Below are positions 28,366-37,052 of a stretch of 64,000 bases of DNA, piece after piece. Made by a program: the position numbers and the translations under genes. Numbering within the stretch: position 1 is the first letter of the stretch; every line of letters starts with the position of its first letter. The notes below the pieces were generated by a model. It did no database searches. It worked only from the letters and a program-made list of their open reading frames with translations, and was not told the DNA's origin. This stretch comes from Okeanomitos corallinicola TIOX110 (GTDB taxonomy: Bacteria > Cyanobacteriota > Cyanobacteriia > Cyanobacteriales > Nostocaceae): NCBI RefSeq assembly GCF_038050375.1, contig NZ_CP150886.1, positions 868,001 to 932,000 of the forward strand, given 5' to 3'.

Positions 28366-29826
28366 ATGCAATGGCAAGCTGTAGCTAAAAGCGTAATAGG
28401 AACGAAACACATTAAATCTGAAACACCTTGTCAAGATTATTCAAGTTATAAAATTGTAGATCAAGGTCAGGTGATTGTAGGTGCAGTTTCCGATGGTATG
28501 GGTAGTGCTAAACATTCAGAGAAAGGTTCTCGTTTAGCTGTTGAAACTACAATTAAGTATCTCATAAATCAACAAAATTGGAAATATAAACTTGATGAAA
28601 ATTCCTGGAAAGAAAGTTTTAAAAAATTATTAATAGAAGTTAGAAATCAGTTAGATAATCATGCTAAAAAATATCAATTTAATATTAATGAATTAGATTG
28701 TACTTTAATAACTTTTGTTGCTACTCCTAAATTTATAGCTGCCATGCAAGTTGGTGATGGGTTAATTGTAGTACGAGCAAATGATCAGGATTATGAATTA
28801 TTATTTCAACCAGATAAAGGTCAGTATGCAAATGAAACTACTCCTGTAACTGATACTGCTGCTATTCGGGAAATGCGGTTTTGTCTAAAGAATAAAGGTT
28901 ATGATTTTATTTGTGCGGCTACAGATGGAATTGAAAATTTAGCTTTAGACAAAAAAACACCAAAATGGAAACCTTTTGATAATTTTTTTAAGATGGGTTT
29001 AGAACCATCTATTTTTTCTAATCAAAGTTTACAAGATAAAGAAATAGACGTTGAGGATTTTCTCAATAGTAAAAAGATGAATCAAAATACAGATGATGAT
29101 AAGACGCTTTTGTTATGTGCTTACAGTAATTTTTTAGAAGCAAGAGAGTTTCCTGATAGAGATACAATACCAAATCCTCAACCTGACCCTATTTCAGATG
29201 AAGAAGATGATATTACACCATCTCCTAATCCTAACAATCAAGATGAAGATATAAAACATTTTATTAATTTTATTAAGGCAGAACTTACGAGTATTCCAGA
29301 AGCAGAAGGTATCAAACCTATTATTAATATTAGCAAAGGTAGCCTGGAAATTATCTTTAAATCTTCAAGACCTCTTCAATATTTTGAGACTTTGGTTCAG
29401 AAAATTCAAGAACGGGAAATTGTGACTGATAAAAAATATATAAAATCCTTACAAGAAGTAACTGTTTATGATCAGGAAATGGATGGTTATATACGCAAGA
29501 AAGCAAGAATCACTATTTCTGCAATCAGTTCAGATAGTATAATATACATAGTTGGTGGTGTTTTGATATTATCTCTAATTGCAGGTATAGTTTTTTCGTT
29601 TAATCAATTTAAATCTAACGAAAAACCACCTTCTAACCCAAAAACTTCACCACCTAATACTCAACCATCTACATCTTCTAAGGAAGAAACTAATCCAAAA
29701 CCTAAAAATAGTTCATCACCTTTAACCACACCTTATAACTCTCCTGAAAACAAAGAACAAAAACTCCAAAATACTCCATCACCCAAAAATACAACTACTC
29801 CTACTACAAGCAGATTAAGAAGTTAA
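28366..29826 (+). CDS. PP2C-type Ser/Thr phosphatase with C-terminal membrane anchor
   Basis: 486 aa. The N-terminal PP2C domain (residues 1-260) has GAVSDGMGSAKHSEKGS, with metal-ligand D43, then MQVGDGLIV and NTDDDKTLLL. Residues about 290-385 form a separate alpha/beta domain I do not recognise. One membrane segment (about 392-411, IIYIVGGVLILSLIAGIV) is followed by a 74-residue Pro/Ser/Thr/Asn-rich tail. The phosphatase domain is predicted on the cytoplasmic side with a disordered tail beyond the membrane. A strong AGGAGG precedes the start. It most likely reverses the action of the kinase encoded 58 bases downstream. Confidence 0.85.
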   Translation: MQWQAVAKSVIGTKHIKSETPCQDYSSYKIVDQGQVIVGAVSDGMGSAKHSEKGSRLAVETTIKYLINQQNWKYKLDENSWKESFKKLLIEVRNQLDNHAKKYQFNINELDCTLITFVATPKFIAAMQVGDGLIVVRANDQDYELLFQPDKGQYANETTPVTDTAAIREMRFCLKNKGYDFICAATDGIENLALDKKTPKWKPFDNFFKMGLEPSIFSNQSLQDKEIDVEDFLNSKKMNQNTDDDKTLLLCAYSNFLEAREFPDRDTIPNPQPDPISDEEDDITPSPNPNNQDEDIKHFINFIKAELTSIPEAEGIKPIINISKGSLEIIFKSSRPLQYFETLVQKIQEREIVTDKKYIKSLQEVTVYDQEMDGYIRKKARITISAISSDSIIYIVGGVLILSLIAGIVFSFNQFKSNEKPPSNPKTSPPNTQPSTSSKEETNPKPKNSSSPLTTPYNSPENKEQKLQNTPSPKNTTTPTTSRLRS

Positions 29827-29884
29827 AAAAATTAACAAACCAAAAGAAAATCAGCAATAATCAGGTGGGAGAAATAAAATTAAT

Positions 29885-31123
29885 ATGGTTCGTCTACAGT
29901 GCAAAACTTCCGGTGAATGGATTGATTTAGTTAAGGAAATCAATAGTAGTGGTGAAGGTAAAATTTACACAACTAATAAATCTGGTTTTTTAGCTAAAAT
30001 TTATCACAATCCTACACCAGAAAGAAGTGCAAAACTTCAGGTGATGGTAAATAATCCACCTGATGACCCGACTTTATCTCAAAAACATATTTCGATAGCT
30101 TGGCCTAAAGATTTACTGCAAGATAGCGGTGGTAGTATTTTAGGGTTTTTGATGCCAGAAATCAAGAATGGACAAACATTAATTAATGTATATAGTCCAC
30201 GATATAGAAAGAAAAAAGCACCGGGTTTTCACTGGATTTATTTGCACGTAACCGCAATGAATATTGCGTTTATTATGGATGCTTTACATAGAAAAAATTA
30301 TGTAGTATGCGATATTAAACAACAAAATCTGTTAGTACAACCAGATGGTAGAGTTTCCATTATTGATACAGATTCTTTTCAAATCAGAGATACAATCACT
30401 GGAAAAATTCACCGCAGTCATGTAGGTTCTGGAGAATATACACCACCAGAAATGTTTAATGTTGATTTTACCACTGTTGACCGTTCAGAGTTACATGATC
30501 GTTTTGGATTAGCTGTTATTATTTGGCAATTATTATTTAGTAATCATCCTTTTTCTGGAGAATGGGTAGGAAGTGGTAATCAACCAAATATTGATAAACT
30601 TATTCATCAGGGTGATTGGATATATGGTAGAAATTCTCAACTCAAACCTACACCTTTATCTATTCCTTTAAATATTGTACATCCAGAAATTGCAAGACTT
30701 TTCCGTAAATGTTTTGATGATGGTTATCGTACTCCCTATGCTCGTCCGAGTGCTGCTGATTGGAAAACTGCTTTAGAAAAAGCGATTCCTGAACTAACGC
30801 AATGTTCATCTGTTAATAATCATTATTATGCAAGAAGCTATACTAAATGTTATTGGTGTGAGAGAAAACTTCAGATTAATCATGATGCTTTTCCCGCAAT
30901 ACATGGAAGTGTGAAAACACAAATTCCTGTGACAGTTTCTGCTAAAAATAATTCACCTAATCAAGCAGTTATAACTACTCAAAAAAATCAGCCTATAACT
31001 ATAAATTCTACTCCTACAACACCACAAATACAACAACCAACAAATAGAGAAAATTGGAAAAATACTTTAATTGCTGGTGCAATTTTTATTATAGGTTGGA
31101 TACTTTTAATTATTTTATTTTAG
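29885..31123 (+). CDS. Atypical protein kinase with C-terminal membrane anchor (TerY-P triad kinase)
   Basis: 412 aa. The kinase fold is degenerate: Gly-rich loop SSGEGKI (21-27), Lys38 in FLAKIY, catalytic loop CDIKQQN (Cys142 replaces the His of HRD; D143, K145, N148 kept) and DTD (161-163) in place of DFG. A substrate-like GSGEYTPPEM follows. C322-x2-C325 (CYWC) is half of a zinc ribbon; no second pair is obvious. The last 19 residues form a membrane segment (AIFIIGWILLIILF). The key Asp residues remain, so activity is likely. This kinase type with helix-hairpin or zinc tails is known from TerY-associated operons. Confidence 0.8.
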   Translation: MVRLQCKTSGEWIDLVKEINSSGEGKIYTTNKSGFLAKIYHNPTPERSAKLQVMVNNPPDDPTLSQKHISIAWPKDLLQDSGGSILGFLMPEIKNGQTLINVYSPRYRKKKAPGFHWIYLHVTAMNIAFIMDALHRKNYVVCDIKQQNLLVQPDGRVSIIDTDSFQIRDTITGKIHRSHVGSGEYTPPEMFNVDFTTVDRSELHDRFGLAVIIWQLLFSNHPFSGEWVGSGNQPNIDKLIHQGDWIYGRNSQLKPTPLSIPLNIVHPEIARLFRKCFDDGYRTPYARPSAADWKTALEKAIPELTQCSSVNNHYYARSYTKCYWCERKLQINHDAFPAIHGSVKTQIPVTVSAKNNSPNQAVITTQKNQPITINSTPTTPQIQQPTNRENWKNTLIAGAIFIIGWILLIILF

Positions 31124-31358
31124 ATTAAAAAAATACTCTGCAAACATTGATAATAAATTTTATAGTCTTCATAACTCATCAGTATAAATTCAGTGTGTTG
31201 ATGTGTTGATTTTCTCAACTTCTCCTACTTTCTATTGGTGTTAATATTGCGATCGCCTGTCAGTTTTTAATCATATTTATTCGTTACTTTTCTTGTTATT
31301 ATTGACTCTGTTTCCTAAGTTCTTGAAAATCATTAATAATATCATCTTCCATCAATTC

Positions 31359-31390
31359 GGTGCGTTACGCTGTCGCTAACACACCCTACA
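31359..31390. repeat. Partial copy of the palindromic dispersed repeat
   Basis: GGTGCGTTACGCTGTCGCTA followed by ACACACCCTACA matches the right half of the repeat at 5215-5295. It lies in the 274-base gap between the convergent kinase and methyltransferase genes; nothing else is seen there. Confidence 0.65.
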
Positions 31391-31397
31391 ACTACAA

Positions 31398-33563
31398 CTA
31401 ATTATCATCACCATTTGTTGCAGTTACAGAATTATTTTCTAACAATTCTATTTCCTTTTCTCGCTCCTTCTTCCGATTAATCATCGCATTTTTAAACAAC
31501 TTCAATTTATAAGGATCGGCATCTTTGCACCAATATAATTTATATCCTTTAACAGTGGTAAAATGTTCCTCTAAACATTTACGCCAACCCGAAAGATTCC
31601 TAATACTATGTAAATTATCCAAAAGTCCCCGTTCTTGCTCTTGCATAGTTAATTGAGCAATTTTTTCATATTGGGGATAATCTGGAGTTACTAAAGTTTC
31701 TAATTGATGAAGTATTGGTGGATCAATATCATACTCTTTATAACTTACGTGCAAATCCCGTAAATCAATCGTCATTGATCTAGATAATGTCGGATGAGCT
31801 TCAGTATCAAATTCAGAATAAACTAAATAAGAAATCTTTGGTGTTTGCAAATGAAACTTAATCACATTTGCTTCTTCTAACCTACCAATGGTGCGACTAG
31901 CACAACCTTCATATAATCGTAATAGAGGATCAAGTGATTGTAATGCAGAAATATGAACTAAAAGAGAATTAGCTAATTTTTTCCCAATTTTACTTTCTTG
32001 ACAGCGTTTGATAATTAATTCTGTATTTCCCAAACTGCGTAACATTTGATCCGCATCTAAACAAGCTTGTTTATAACTACTGTATAAACCTAAAATATCT
32101 TCTTGAACTGCGGTTGGTAATTTTCCCAATCTAGGACGATGACTAAATTGACATAATGCTAAATAAACTAGCAAATCTTGACGACGTTTATCGGCGATCG
32201 CTTCCCATTCTTCTGAGTCTGTAGCTTTAATAATCACTTGAAAAGCTCGTCGTAAACTGCTAAATTGTTGACAAATTTCCTCGGCTTGGGGCAATTCATC
32301 CTTACTAGGAATTCTCCCCCGTTCCGTCATAAAATCCATCAGAGGAGTTAACAGTTCTCTATGTTCTTCAAATTTTTGTACACAAGCTCTAATTCTGGGA
32401 GTAGTAGAACGAGAACGGTAACGAGATGCACGGAATAATTCTGTTGCAGATGGATCTCGAAAAACAAAATAAACACCTAAAGCTGCGGGGATAGCATCAA
32501 CTCCCAAAACTTGATCAATATAGGTTTTTAATTCTTCTTGTTCATAGTATTTTTGAAAAGTATTTCTTCTAGTGATCACACCGTCACCATAAGCCATAAT
32601 ACCTTTTTTGGAGTCAGCAATTAAAACCTGAGCGGATACTAACATAACTTTTTGCGTCAGTTCCCAGGCTTTGATTAGTGCTTCTCGACGTTCACTTTGG
32701 TTTTCGATCACGTTAATAACAAAACCAATATTGACAATATCCGCAGCTATTAGGGGATGATCTGATAAGTAGTAAGGATCCCATCCGTTACTAGAATAAC
32801 CTTGATTGGCAATACGTTTCATATCTCCGCCATGTCCACAACCATAGTCAAAAAACGTGGTTTCTGGAGTAAAAAAACCTGCATCTAAGGCTAAACGTAA
32901 AGGACGGGAAAAGTCATGACGAATTATAGCTGCTTTATGTCTTTCTATTTTCGGTATTAAGTTGTCTGGAACGGTATTAGTATTTTTTTTAACTAAACTG
33001 TGTCCATGTATTTCTACTCCATAAATTTGTAACCTTTTTTCCCAGCCTAATTTTGTGCCAATACCCCTGGTGTTGTTCAGTAAACCTAAATCTTCTTGGG
33101 CGCGAGTAAGGTCTGCAAATTCTTGATAGAGAGGATAGTCAGGAGTAACAAAGGTTTCTTTGCGATGGAGAATGGGAGGGTTTTCTGTATCTGTGTAATC
33201 TCGATGATTAAAAGTGAGATTTTCTACATCAACTTGAATGCTAGATTGTAAGGCAGGGTGAGGATCTATATCAAAGTCAGGATAAAATAAATAGGATATT
33301 TTAGGTTTACTGGTACTAAATTTAACTATAGTTGCTTTTTCACTTTGAGGAGCTAAACTGCGAGCGATGCTTTCATAATGTTGAAGTTGGATGTCAAGGG
33401 TATGGATTGCCAAAATATGGATATAAAAAGCATCTGGAAGAAGTTTGCCATACTGACTGCTGTAGCAACGAGCAGCGATCGCACTAAGAGAAATTTGATC
33501 TGGAGTTGGGAAAATTTCCTCAAGGTTGTTCAAGCTGTCGTTAGGCTTAACTATTGCACTCAT
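31398..33563 (-). CDS. Putative methyltransferase of the DNA-phosphorothioation-associated type, with a duplicated flanking module
   Basis: 721 aa. The centre (about residues 205-420) is an AdoMet-dependent methyltransferase with motif I FFDYGCGHGGDMKRI (238-251) and WDPYYLSDHP. It resembles the family annotated as DNA phosphorothioation-associated putative methyltransferase (TIGR04096, from memory). Around it one module occurs twice: residues 32-180 and 520-668 share HI-A-x-SLD/TLD, IVKF/VIKF, KISYL-YP/YS-FD, HP-L, PPILH-ET-VTPDYP-Y and a closing GW-K-L. No dnd genes are in the window. The substrate, DNA or otherwise, is unknown. It is convergent with the kinase operon, so its expression is independent. 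Confidence 0.7.
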   Translation of the reverse strand: MSAIVKPNDSLNNLEEIFPTPDQISLSAIAARCYSSQYGKLLPDAFYIHILAIHTLDIQLQHYESIARSLAPQSEKATIVKFSTSKPKISYLFYPDFDIDPHPALQSSIQVDVENLTFNHRDYTDTENPPILHRKETFVTPDYPLYQEFADLTRAQEDLGLLNNTRGIGTKLGWEKRLQIYGVEIHGHSLVKKNTNTVPDNLIPKIERHKAAIIRHDFSRPLRLALDAGFFTPETTFFDYGCGHGGDMKRIANQGYSSNGWDPYYLSDHPLIAADIVNIGFVINVIENQSERREALIKAWELTQKVMLVSAQVLIADSKKGIMAYGDGVITRRNTFQKYYEQEELKTYIDQVLGVDAIPAALGVYFVFRDPSATELFRASRYRSRSTTPRIRACVQKFEEHRELLTPLMDFMTERGRIPSKDELPQAEEICQQFSSLRRAFQVIIKATDSEEWEAIADKRRQDLLVYLALCQFSHRPRLGKLPTAVQEDILGLYSSYKQACLDADQMLRSLGNTELIIKRCQESKIGKKLANSLLVHISALQSLDPLLRLYEGCASRTIGRLEEANVIKFHLQTPKISYLVYSEFDTEAHPTLSRSMTIDLRDLHVSYKEYDIDPPILHQLETLVTPDYPQYEKIAQLTMQEQERGLLDNLHSIRNLSGWRKCLEEHFTTVKGYKLYWCKDADPYKLKLFKNAMINRKKEREKEIELLENNSVTATNGDDN

Positions 33564-34138
33564 GAGTATAAAACCACTGGGAAAAACTGATTAGCAGGGA
33601 CATTTTGATATTAATTGTCTAATCATAATTATGAATTTTATATTTTTCGTAATCAATAAGATTTATTATGAAGGAAGTGAGTATTATTAAAAATTACTAT
33701 CACCATAATTTTAGTTAAGTTTCTGATTCTCTAGCAGCGTTAGTCAAGTAATACTACTTTAGTAGTTAGTAACTTTAAATACTAATTAATTATCTTTTTT
33801 CATAGCTAAATCGTGGTTTTACCCGGTTTTTGCTAGGGTAAACGGCTTAATATTGCCAATATAGCTGATATGTGTGTTTATTATTGGTAGATGAACAGAA
33901 TGATATAATCGGATACTACCTTATTTTATTGTAGATAGTTGTAAATCGCAATTTCATAAGTTAACTTTTGTAAAGTAAGTTGGTGAAAAGTAGCAATTTT
34001 TAATCTTAATAACGATATAAATATCTTTATTAAGAAGTCTTTGATAATAGTGATCTTAACTTGTACATTTATGTCATCAGCTCATATCAAAATTGTGTAA
34101 CCTGGAAAAAACTCAGCTAATAATTTAATAGAGGTCTG
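33564..34138. other. AT-rich spacer
   Basis: 575 bases between divergent genes. It contains one AT-only hairpin, CTTAATAA/TTATTAAG (about 34005-34034). No coding frame or repeat family member was identified. It presumably carries the promoters of the methyltransferase gene (left) and the 34139 gene (right). Confidence 0.5.
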
Positions 34139-34357
34139 ATGACTCCTACAATTATGCGTCAACTCTGGTCTATAGTTGAAGCAGCGCAAACTGTGACTCT
34201 TTTGCAAATGGATGATGCCAGCTTGGTACAATGGCTAGTCAAACAAACCACAAAGCAAACTTTGTTAAATCCCGATGAAACAGATTTTCTTTGTGACTAT
34301 GTTAGCGCTCGACTCAATCTTATTCGTGATCTTGCCTATGAACGTCAGCAGTCGTAA
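34139..34357 (+). CDS. Small hypothetical protein
   Basis: 72 aa, soluble, with amphipathic helices (MRQLWSIVEAAQTVTLLQMD, DDASLVQWLVKQTT, DYVSARLNLIRDLAYERQ). An AGAGGTC lies just before the start. It looks like a real small helical protein of the kind common in Nostocales, but I know no function. It is convergent with ribD with only 30 bases between; a GTGACAG heptamer overlaps that gap. Confidence 0.6.
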   Translation: MTPTIMRQLWSIVEAAQTVTLLQMDDASLVQWLVKQTTKQTLLNPDETDFLCDYVSARLNLIRDLAYERQQS

Positions 34358-34387
34358 ACAGGTGACAGTGAACAGACTGACAACTGA

Positions 34388-35482
34388 CTACTGACTTTGT
34401 GGTAAATAACCTTCAACTAAACAGTCAGAACCGACAACACGCCAACTCACATTTTCTAAAGACAAAGCCTCAGTCATAGAGGTAAAACCTAAGTCACCTA
34501 CGGGTGTAGGAGCATAACTACCACCAATGATTTTGGGAGCGATAAACGCGAGGATTTTTTGGACTGCTTTTTGGGCGATCGCCTTAGCTGCTAAAGTACC
34601 ACCGCATTCCCACAGCACAGCACAAAAACCACGCTCATATAGATAAGCCATGACATGATCCGGTGTCAGTAATGGAAATTCCACAACTTCCACACCCTTA
34701 TTGAGTAAAAGCTTTTGAAAATCTAGTGAACTGCCCACCTCGGTTAAAACCACGGTTGGAGCTGCTGCGACTTCCCATAAATGGGCATTTTCCGGCAAAC
34801 TGAGACTGCGACTCATAACCACCCGTAGAGGATTATATCCTTCCTGTTGATGAGTAGTGAGGTAAGGATTATCCTGTCTCACAGTATTTCCACCAACAAT
34901 CACAGCATCACAAGCAGCCCGGAGTTGATGTACCTCATTGCGGGCTTCTGAATTTGTAATCCAAGCACTATGTCCAGAACTGGTAGCAATTTTGCCATCT
35001 AGAGTCATAGCATACTTTAAAATTCCCAAAGGTCGTTTGTGGAGGATACGATGGATAAAACCTTCATTAAGTTGACGACAAGCGTCCTCTTCCACCCCCA
35101 CAACCACCTCAATTCCCGCAGCACGTAAGCGAGCAATACCGCCGCCAGCTACTAAGGGGTTAGGATCAACCATACCCACGACAACCTTAGATACACCAGC
35201 CTTGACTAAACCTTCAGAGCAGGGTGGAGTACGTCCGTAGTGGTTACAGGGTTCTAGACTGACGTAGATAGTAGCACCACGAGCTTTTTCCCCTGCTGCT
35301 TGGAGGGCAAATACCTCTGCATGAGGTTCGCCGGCACGGGGATGAAAACCTTCGCCGACAATTTCACCATCTTTCACAACTACTGCCCCCACTAAAGGAT
35401 TTGGTGAAGTGCGTCCTAAAGCACGACCAGCAAGTTGCAAACACCTTTGCATCATTAGGGAGTCGAATTCACTACTTAACAT
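34388..35482 (-). CDS. ribD: Bifunctional riboflavin deaminase/reductase RibD
   Basis: 364 aa. The N-terminal deaminase domain has the zinc site HAEVFALQ and PCNHYGRTPPC. The C-terminal reductase domain (from about residue 145; MTLDGKIATSSGHSAWITN, DAVIVGGNTVRQDNPYLT) uses NADPH. Together they carry out the second and third steps of riboflavin synthesis from GTP. It is the last gene of an apparent mreB-mreC-mreD-ribD run, starting 11 bases after mreD, so it is likely co-transcribed with the cell-shape genes. There is no obvious FMN riboswitch in this arrangement. Confidence 0.95.
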   Translation of the reverse strand: MLSSEFDSLMMQRCLQLAGRALGRTSPNPLVGAVVVKDGEIVGEGFHPRAGEPHAEVFALQAAGEKARGATIYVSLEPCNHYGRTPPCSEGLVKAGVSKVVVGMVDPNPLVAGGGIARLRAAGIEVVVGVEEDACRQLNEGFIHRILHKRPLGILKYAMTLDGKIATSSGHSAWITNSEARNEVHQLRAACDAVIVGGNTVRQDNPYLTTHQQEGYNPLRVVMSRSLSLPENAHLWEVAAAPTVVLTEVGSSLDFQKLLLNKGVEVVEFPLLTPDHVMAYLYERGFCAVLWECGGTLAAKAIAQKAVQKILAFIAPKIIGGSYAPTPVGDLGFTSMTEALSLENVSWRVVGSDCLVEGYLPQSQ

Positions 35483-35493
35483 ATTTGAATAAA

Positions 35494-36132
35494 TTACGAA
35501 TTACGAATTAATTTCATCTTTTGCCACCAACGGTTTAAAGGATAATAAAGTACAGGGGCCCACAAACTACTGAGAATAGCAGAAGCTAAAGCAACACGTT
35601 GGTAGTAAGTCCAGATATCTTCAGATTTACGGAAACACATATCGCCACAGCTACCACCCATCAAAGATAATTGCAGGGCAAAAATAGTATTGGATACCAC
35701 TGCCATCCCAAAAACAATTAAGGCAATGGAAATAAAATCTTCTTGGATAAAACGTTGCTTCTGAATTAGACTGGTGAGCATTCCTACTATTCCCAAGCTA
35801 ATAGCATGGGTAGGATGATGTGCTGTCATGCCATCTTGCAGTAATCCCAAAACTATACCGGCAAATACCCCTGAAATCACCGGACGTTTTACACTCCAAG
35901 CTACTACCCAAATTAGTAACCAGTTAGGACTGATATCCAATAGTTCCATACCTGGAAATCTTGTAGGTAACATGAGTAAACATAAAAATACCGATCCAGC
36001 GGTGATAATCCAATCTGTAACTTGCAGTAACCCAGGATGCCAATGGCTCAACTTGGGTATTAAAGATTGAAATTTTTGGTCTGGCGTTTTGGTAATCTTG
36101 TTTTTGTTGCCCAGAAATCCAGGAATTTTCAT
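35494..36132 (-). CDS. mreD: Rod shape-determining membrane protein MreD
   Basis: 212 aa with five or six membrane segments (LLMLPTRFPGMELLDI, WLLIWVVAWSV, VFAGIVLGLLQDG, ISLGIVGMLTSL, ISIALIVFGMAVV, VALASAILSSLWAPV). The motif GIVLGLLQDGMT is the MreD hallmark. The N-terminus (about 35 residues, polar) is longer than in E. coli. It acts with MreB, MreC and the wall synthases in lateral wall growth. It starts 26 bases after mreC. Confidence 0.88.
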   Translation of the reverse strand: MKIPGFLGNKNKITKTPDQKFQSLIPKLSHWHPGLLQVTDWIITAGSVFLCLLMLPTRFPGMELLDISPNWLLIWVVAWSVKRPVISGVFAGIVLGLLQDGMTAHHPTHAISLGIVGMLTSLIQKQRFIQEDFISIALIVFGMAVVSNTIFALQLSLMGGSCGDMCFRKSEDIWTYYQRVALASAILSSLWAPVLYYPLNRWWQKMKLIRNS

Positions 36133-36158
36133 TATACTTATCCGAAATTTTTAATAAT

Positions 36159-36968
36159 CTAATTAGACTTTTGTCGTTCTTGGTTTTCTGGTTTGGCTAT
36201 TTCCGGATCTATTTTTTCTGAGCCTGGATATACAGTTACCCAATCTAAATAACGTATTGATGGGAATAGCTCTACTTTCGCTACTGATGCTGGGAGTTTC
36301 TTTAAATCAAGAGATTTGATTCTACCCACTGGGACACCAGCCGGATACTTTTGGCTATAAGTGGATGTAGAAACTAAATCGCCAACTTTGACATTAGGAA
36401 CTTTTTCATAAAACTCTAACACTCCCTCTGTAGATGAATCTCCCCGTAATACTCCTTTGGCGTTTGTACGGCTGATGGATACACCTACTTGACTTTTCAA
36501 ATCGCTGACTAATAATACACGGCTGGTATTAGGGGTGACACTTTCTACTAAACCTACTAAACCACCTTCTGCTCTGACAACAAAACCTTCTTGAATCCCT
36601 GCTTTTGTGCCACTATTTAAAGTTACCTGTTGCCACCACTGATCAGCACTACGTCCTACTACCCTAGCAATGATCGGGTGTGTTGAGAGTTTTTCTTTTT
36701 CTACGTAACCTAGTAGGCTTTTGAGTTTTTGATTTTGGCTCTCTAACTCAATAATACGGGTTTGCAATTCTAATAATTGAGCATCATTTATGCGCTCTTC
36801 GGGACTTATCCCTGGTTGTAGGGTTTTTAATGGACGACTAATACTTTGATATACTTCCATGACTAACGTCCCTTGGGTTTGTCGGAGTGTCCAAGCACTA
36901 CCAACTACCAGAACTAACAAACCCATGTGTAATGCTTTATGTTCCCACCAGCGTCTTGCAGTAAACAT
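36159..36968 (-). CDS. mreC: Rod shape-determining protein MreC
   Basis: 269 aa. A short cytoplasmic N-terminus and one membrane anchor (about residues 13-29, MGLLVLVVGSAWTLRQ) are followed by a coiled coil (about 60-95, LLELQTRIIELESQNQKLKS) and the double beta-barrel of MreC (IIARVVGRSADQWWQQVTLN, GLVGLVESVTPNTSRVLLVS, VSISRTNAKGVLRG). A periplasmic scaffold linking MreB to penicillin-binding proteins. It lies 84 bases after mreB in the same operon. Confidence 0.93.
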   Translation of the reverse strand: MFTARRWWEHKALHMGLLVLVVGSAWTLRQTQGTLVMEVYQSISRPLKTLQPGISPEERINDAQLLELQTRIIELESQNQKLKSLLGYVEKEKLSTHPIIARVVGRSADQWWQQVTLNSGTKAGIQEGFVVRAEGGLVGLVESVTPNTSRVLLVSDLKSQVGVSISRTNAKGVLRGDSSTEGVLEFYEKVPNVKVGDLVSTSTYSQKYPAGVPVGRIKSLDLKKLPASVAKVELFPSIRYLDWVTVYPGSEKIDPEIAKPENQERQKSN

Positions 36969-37052
36969 TTATACCTAATTTCTATAAGTGATTAAGATAA
37001 TGGATGCTATATTTTATGGATACAGTATCCATCATCTTGTTTACAGTTTTAG

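Noticed and set aside
31398-33563. Complete DNA phosphorothioation (Dnd) system
   Set aside because: Only the associated-type methyltransferase is present; no dndA-E or ssp-like genes lie within the window.
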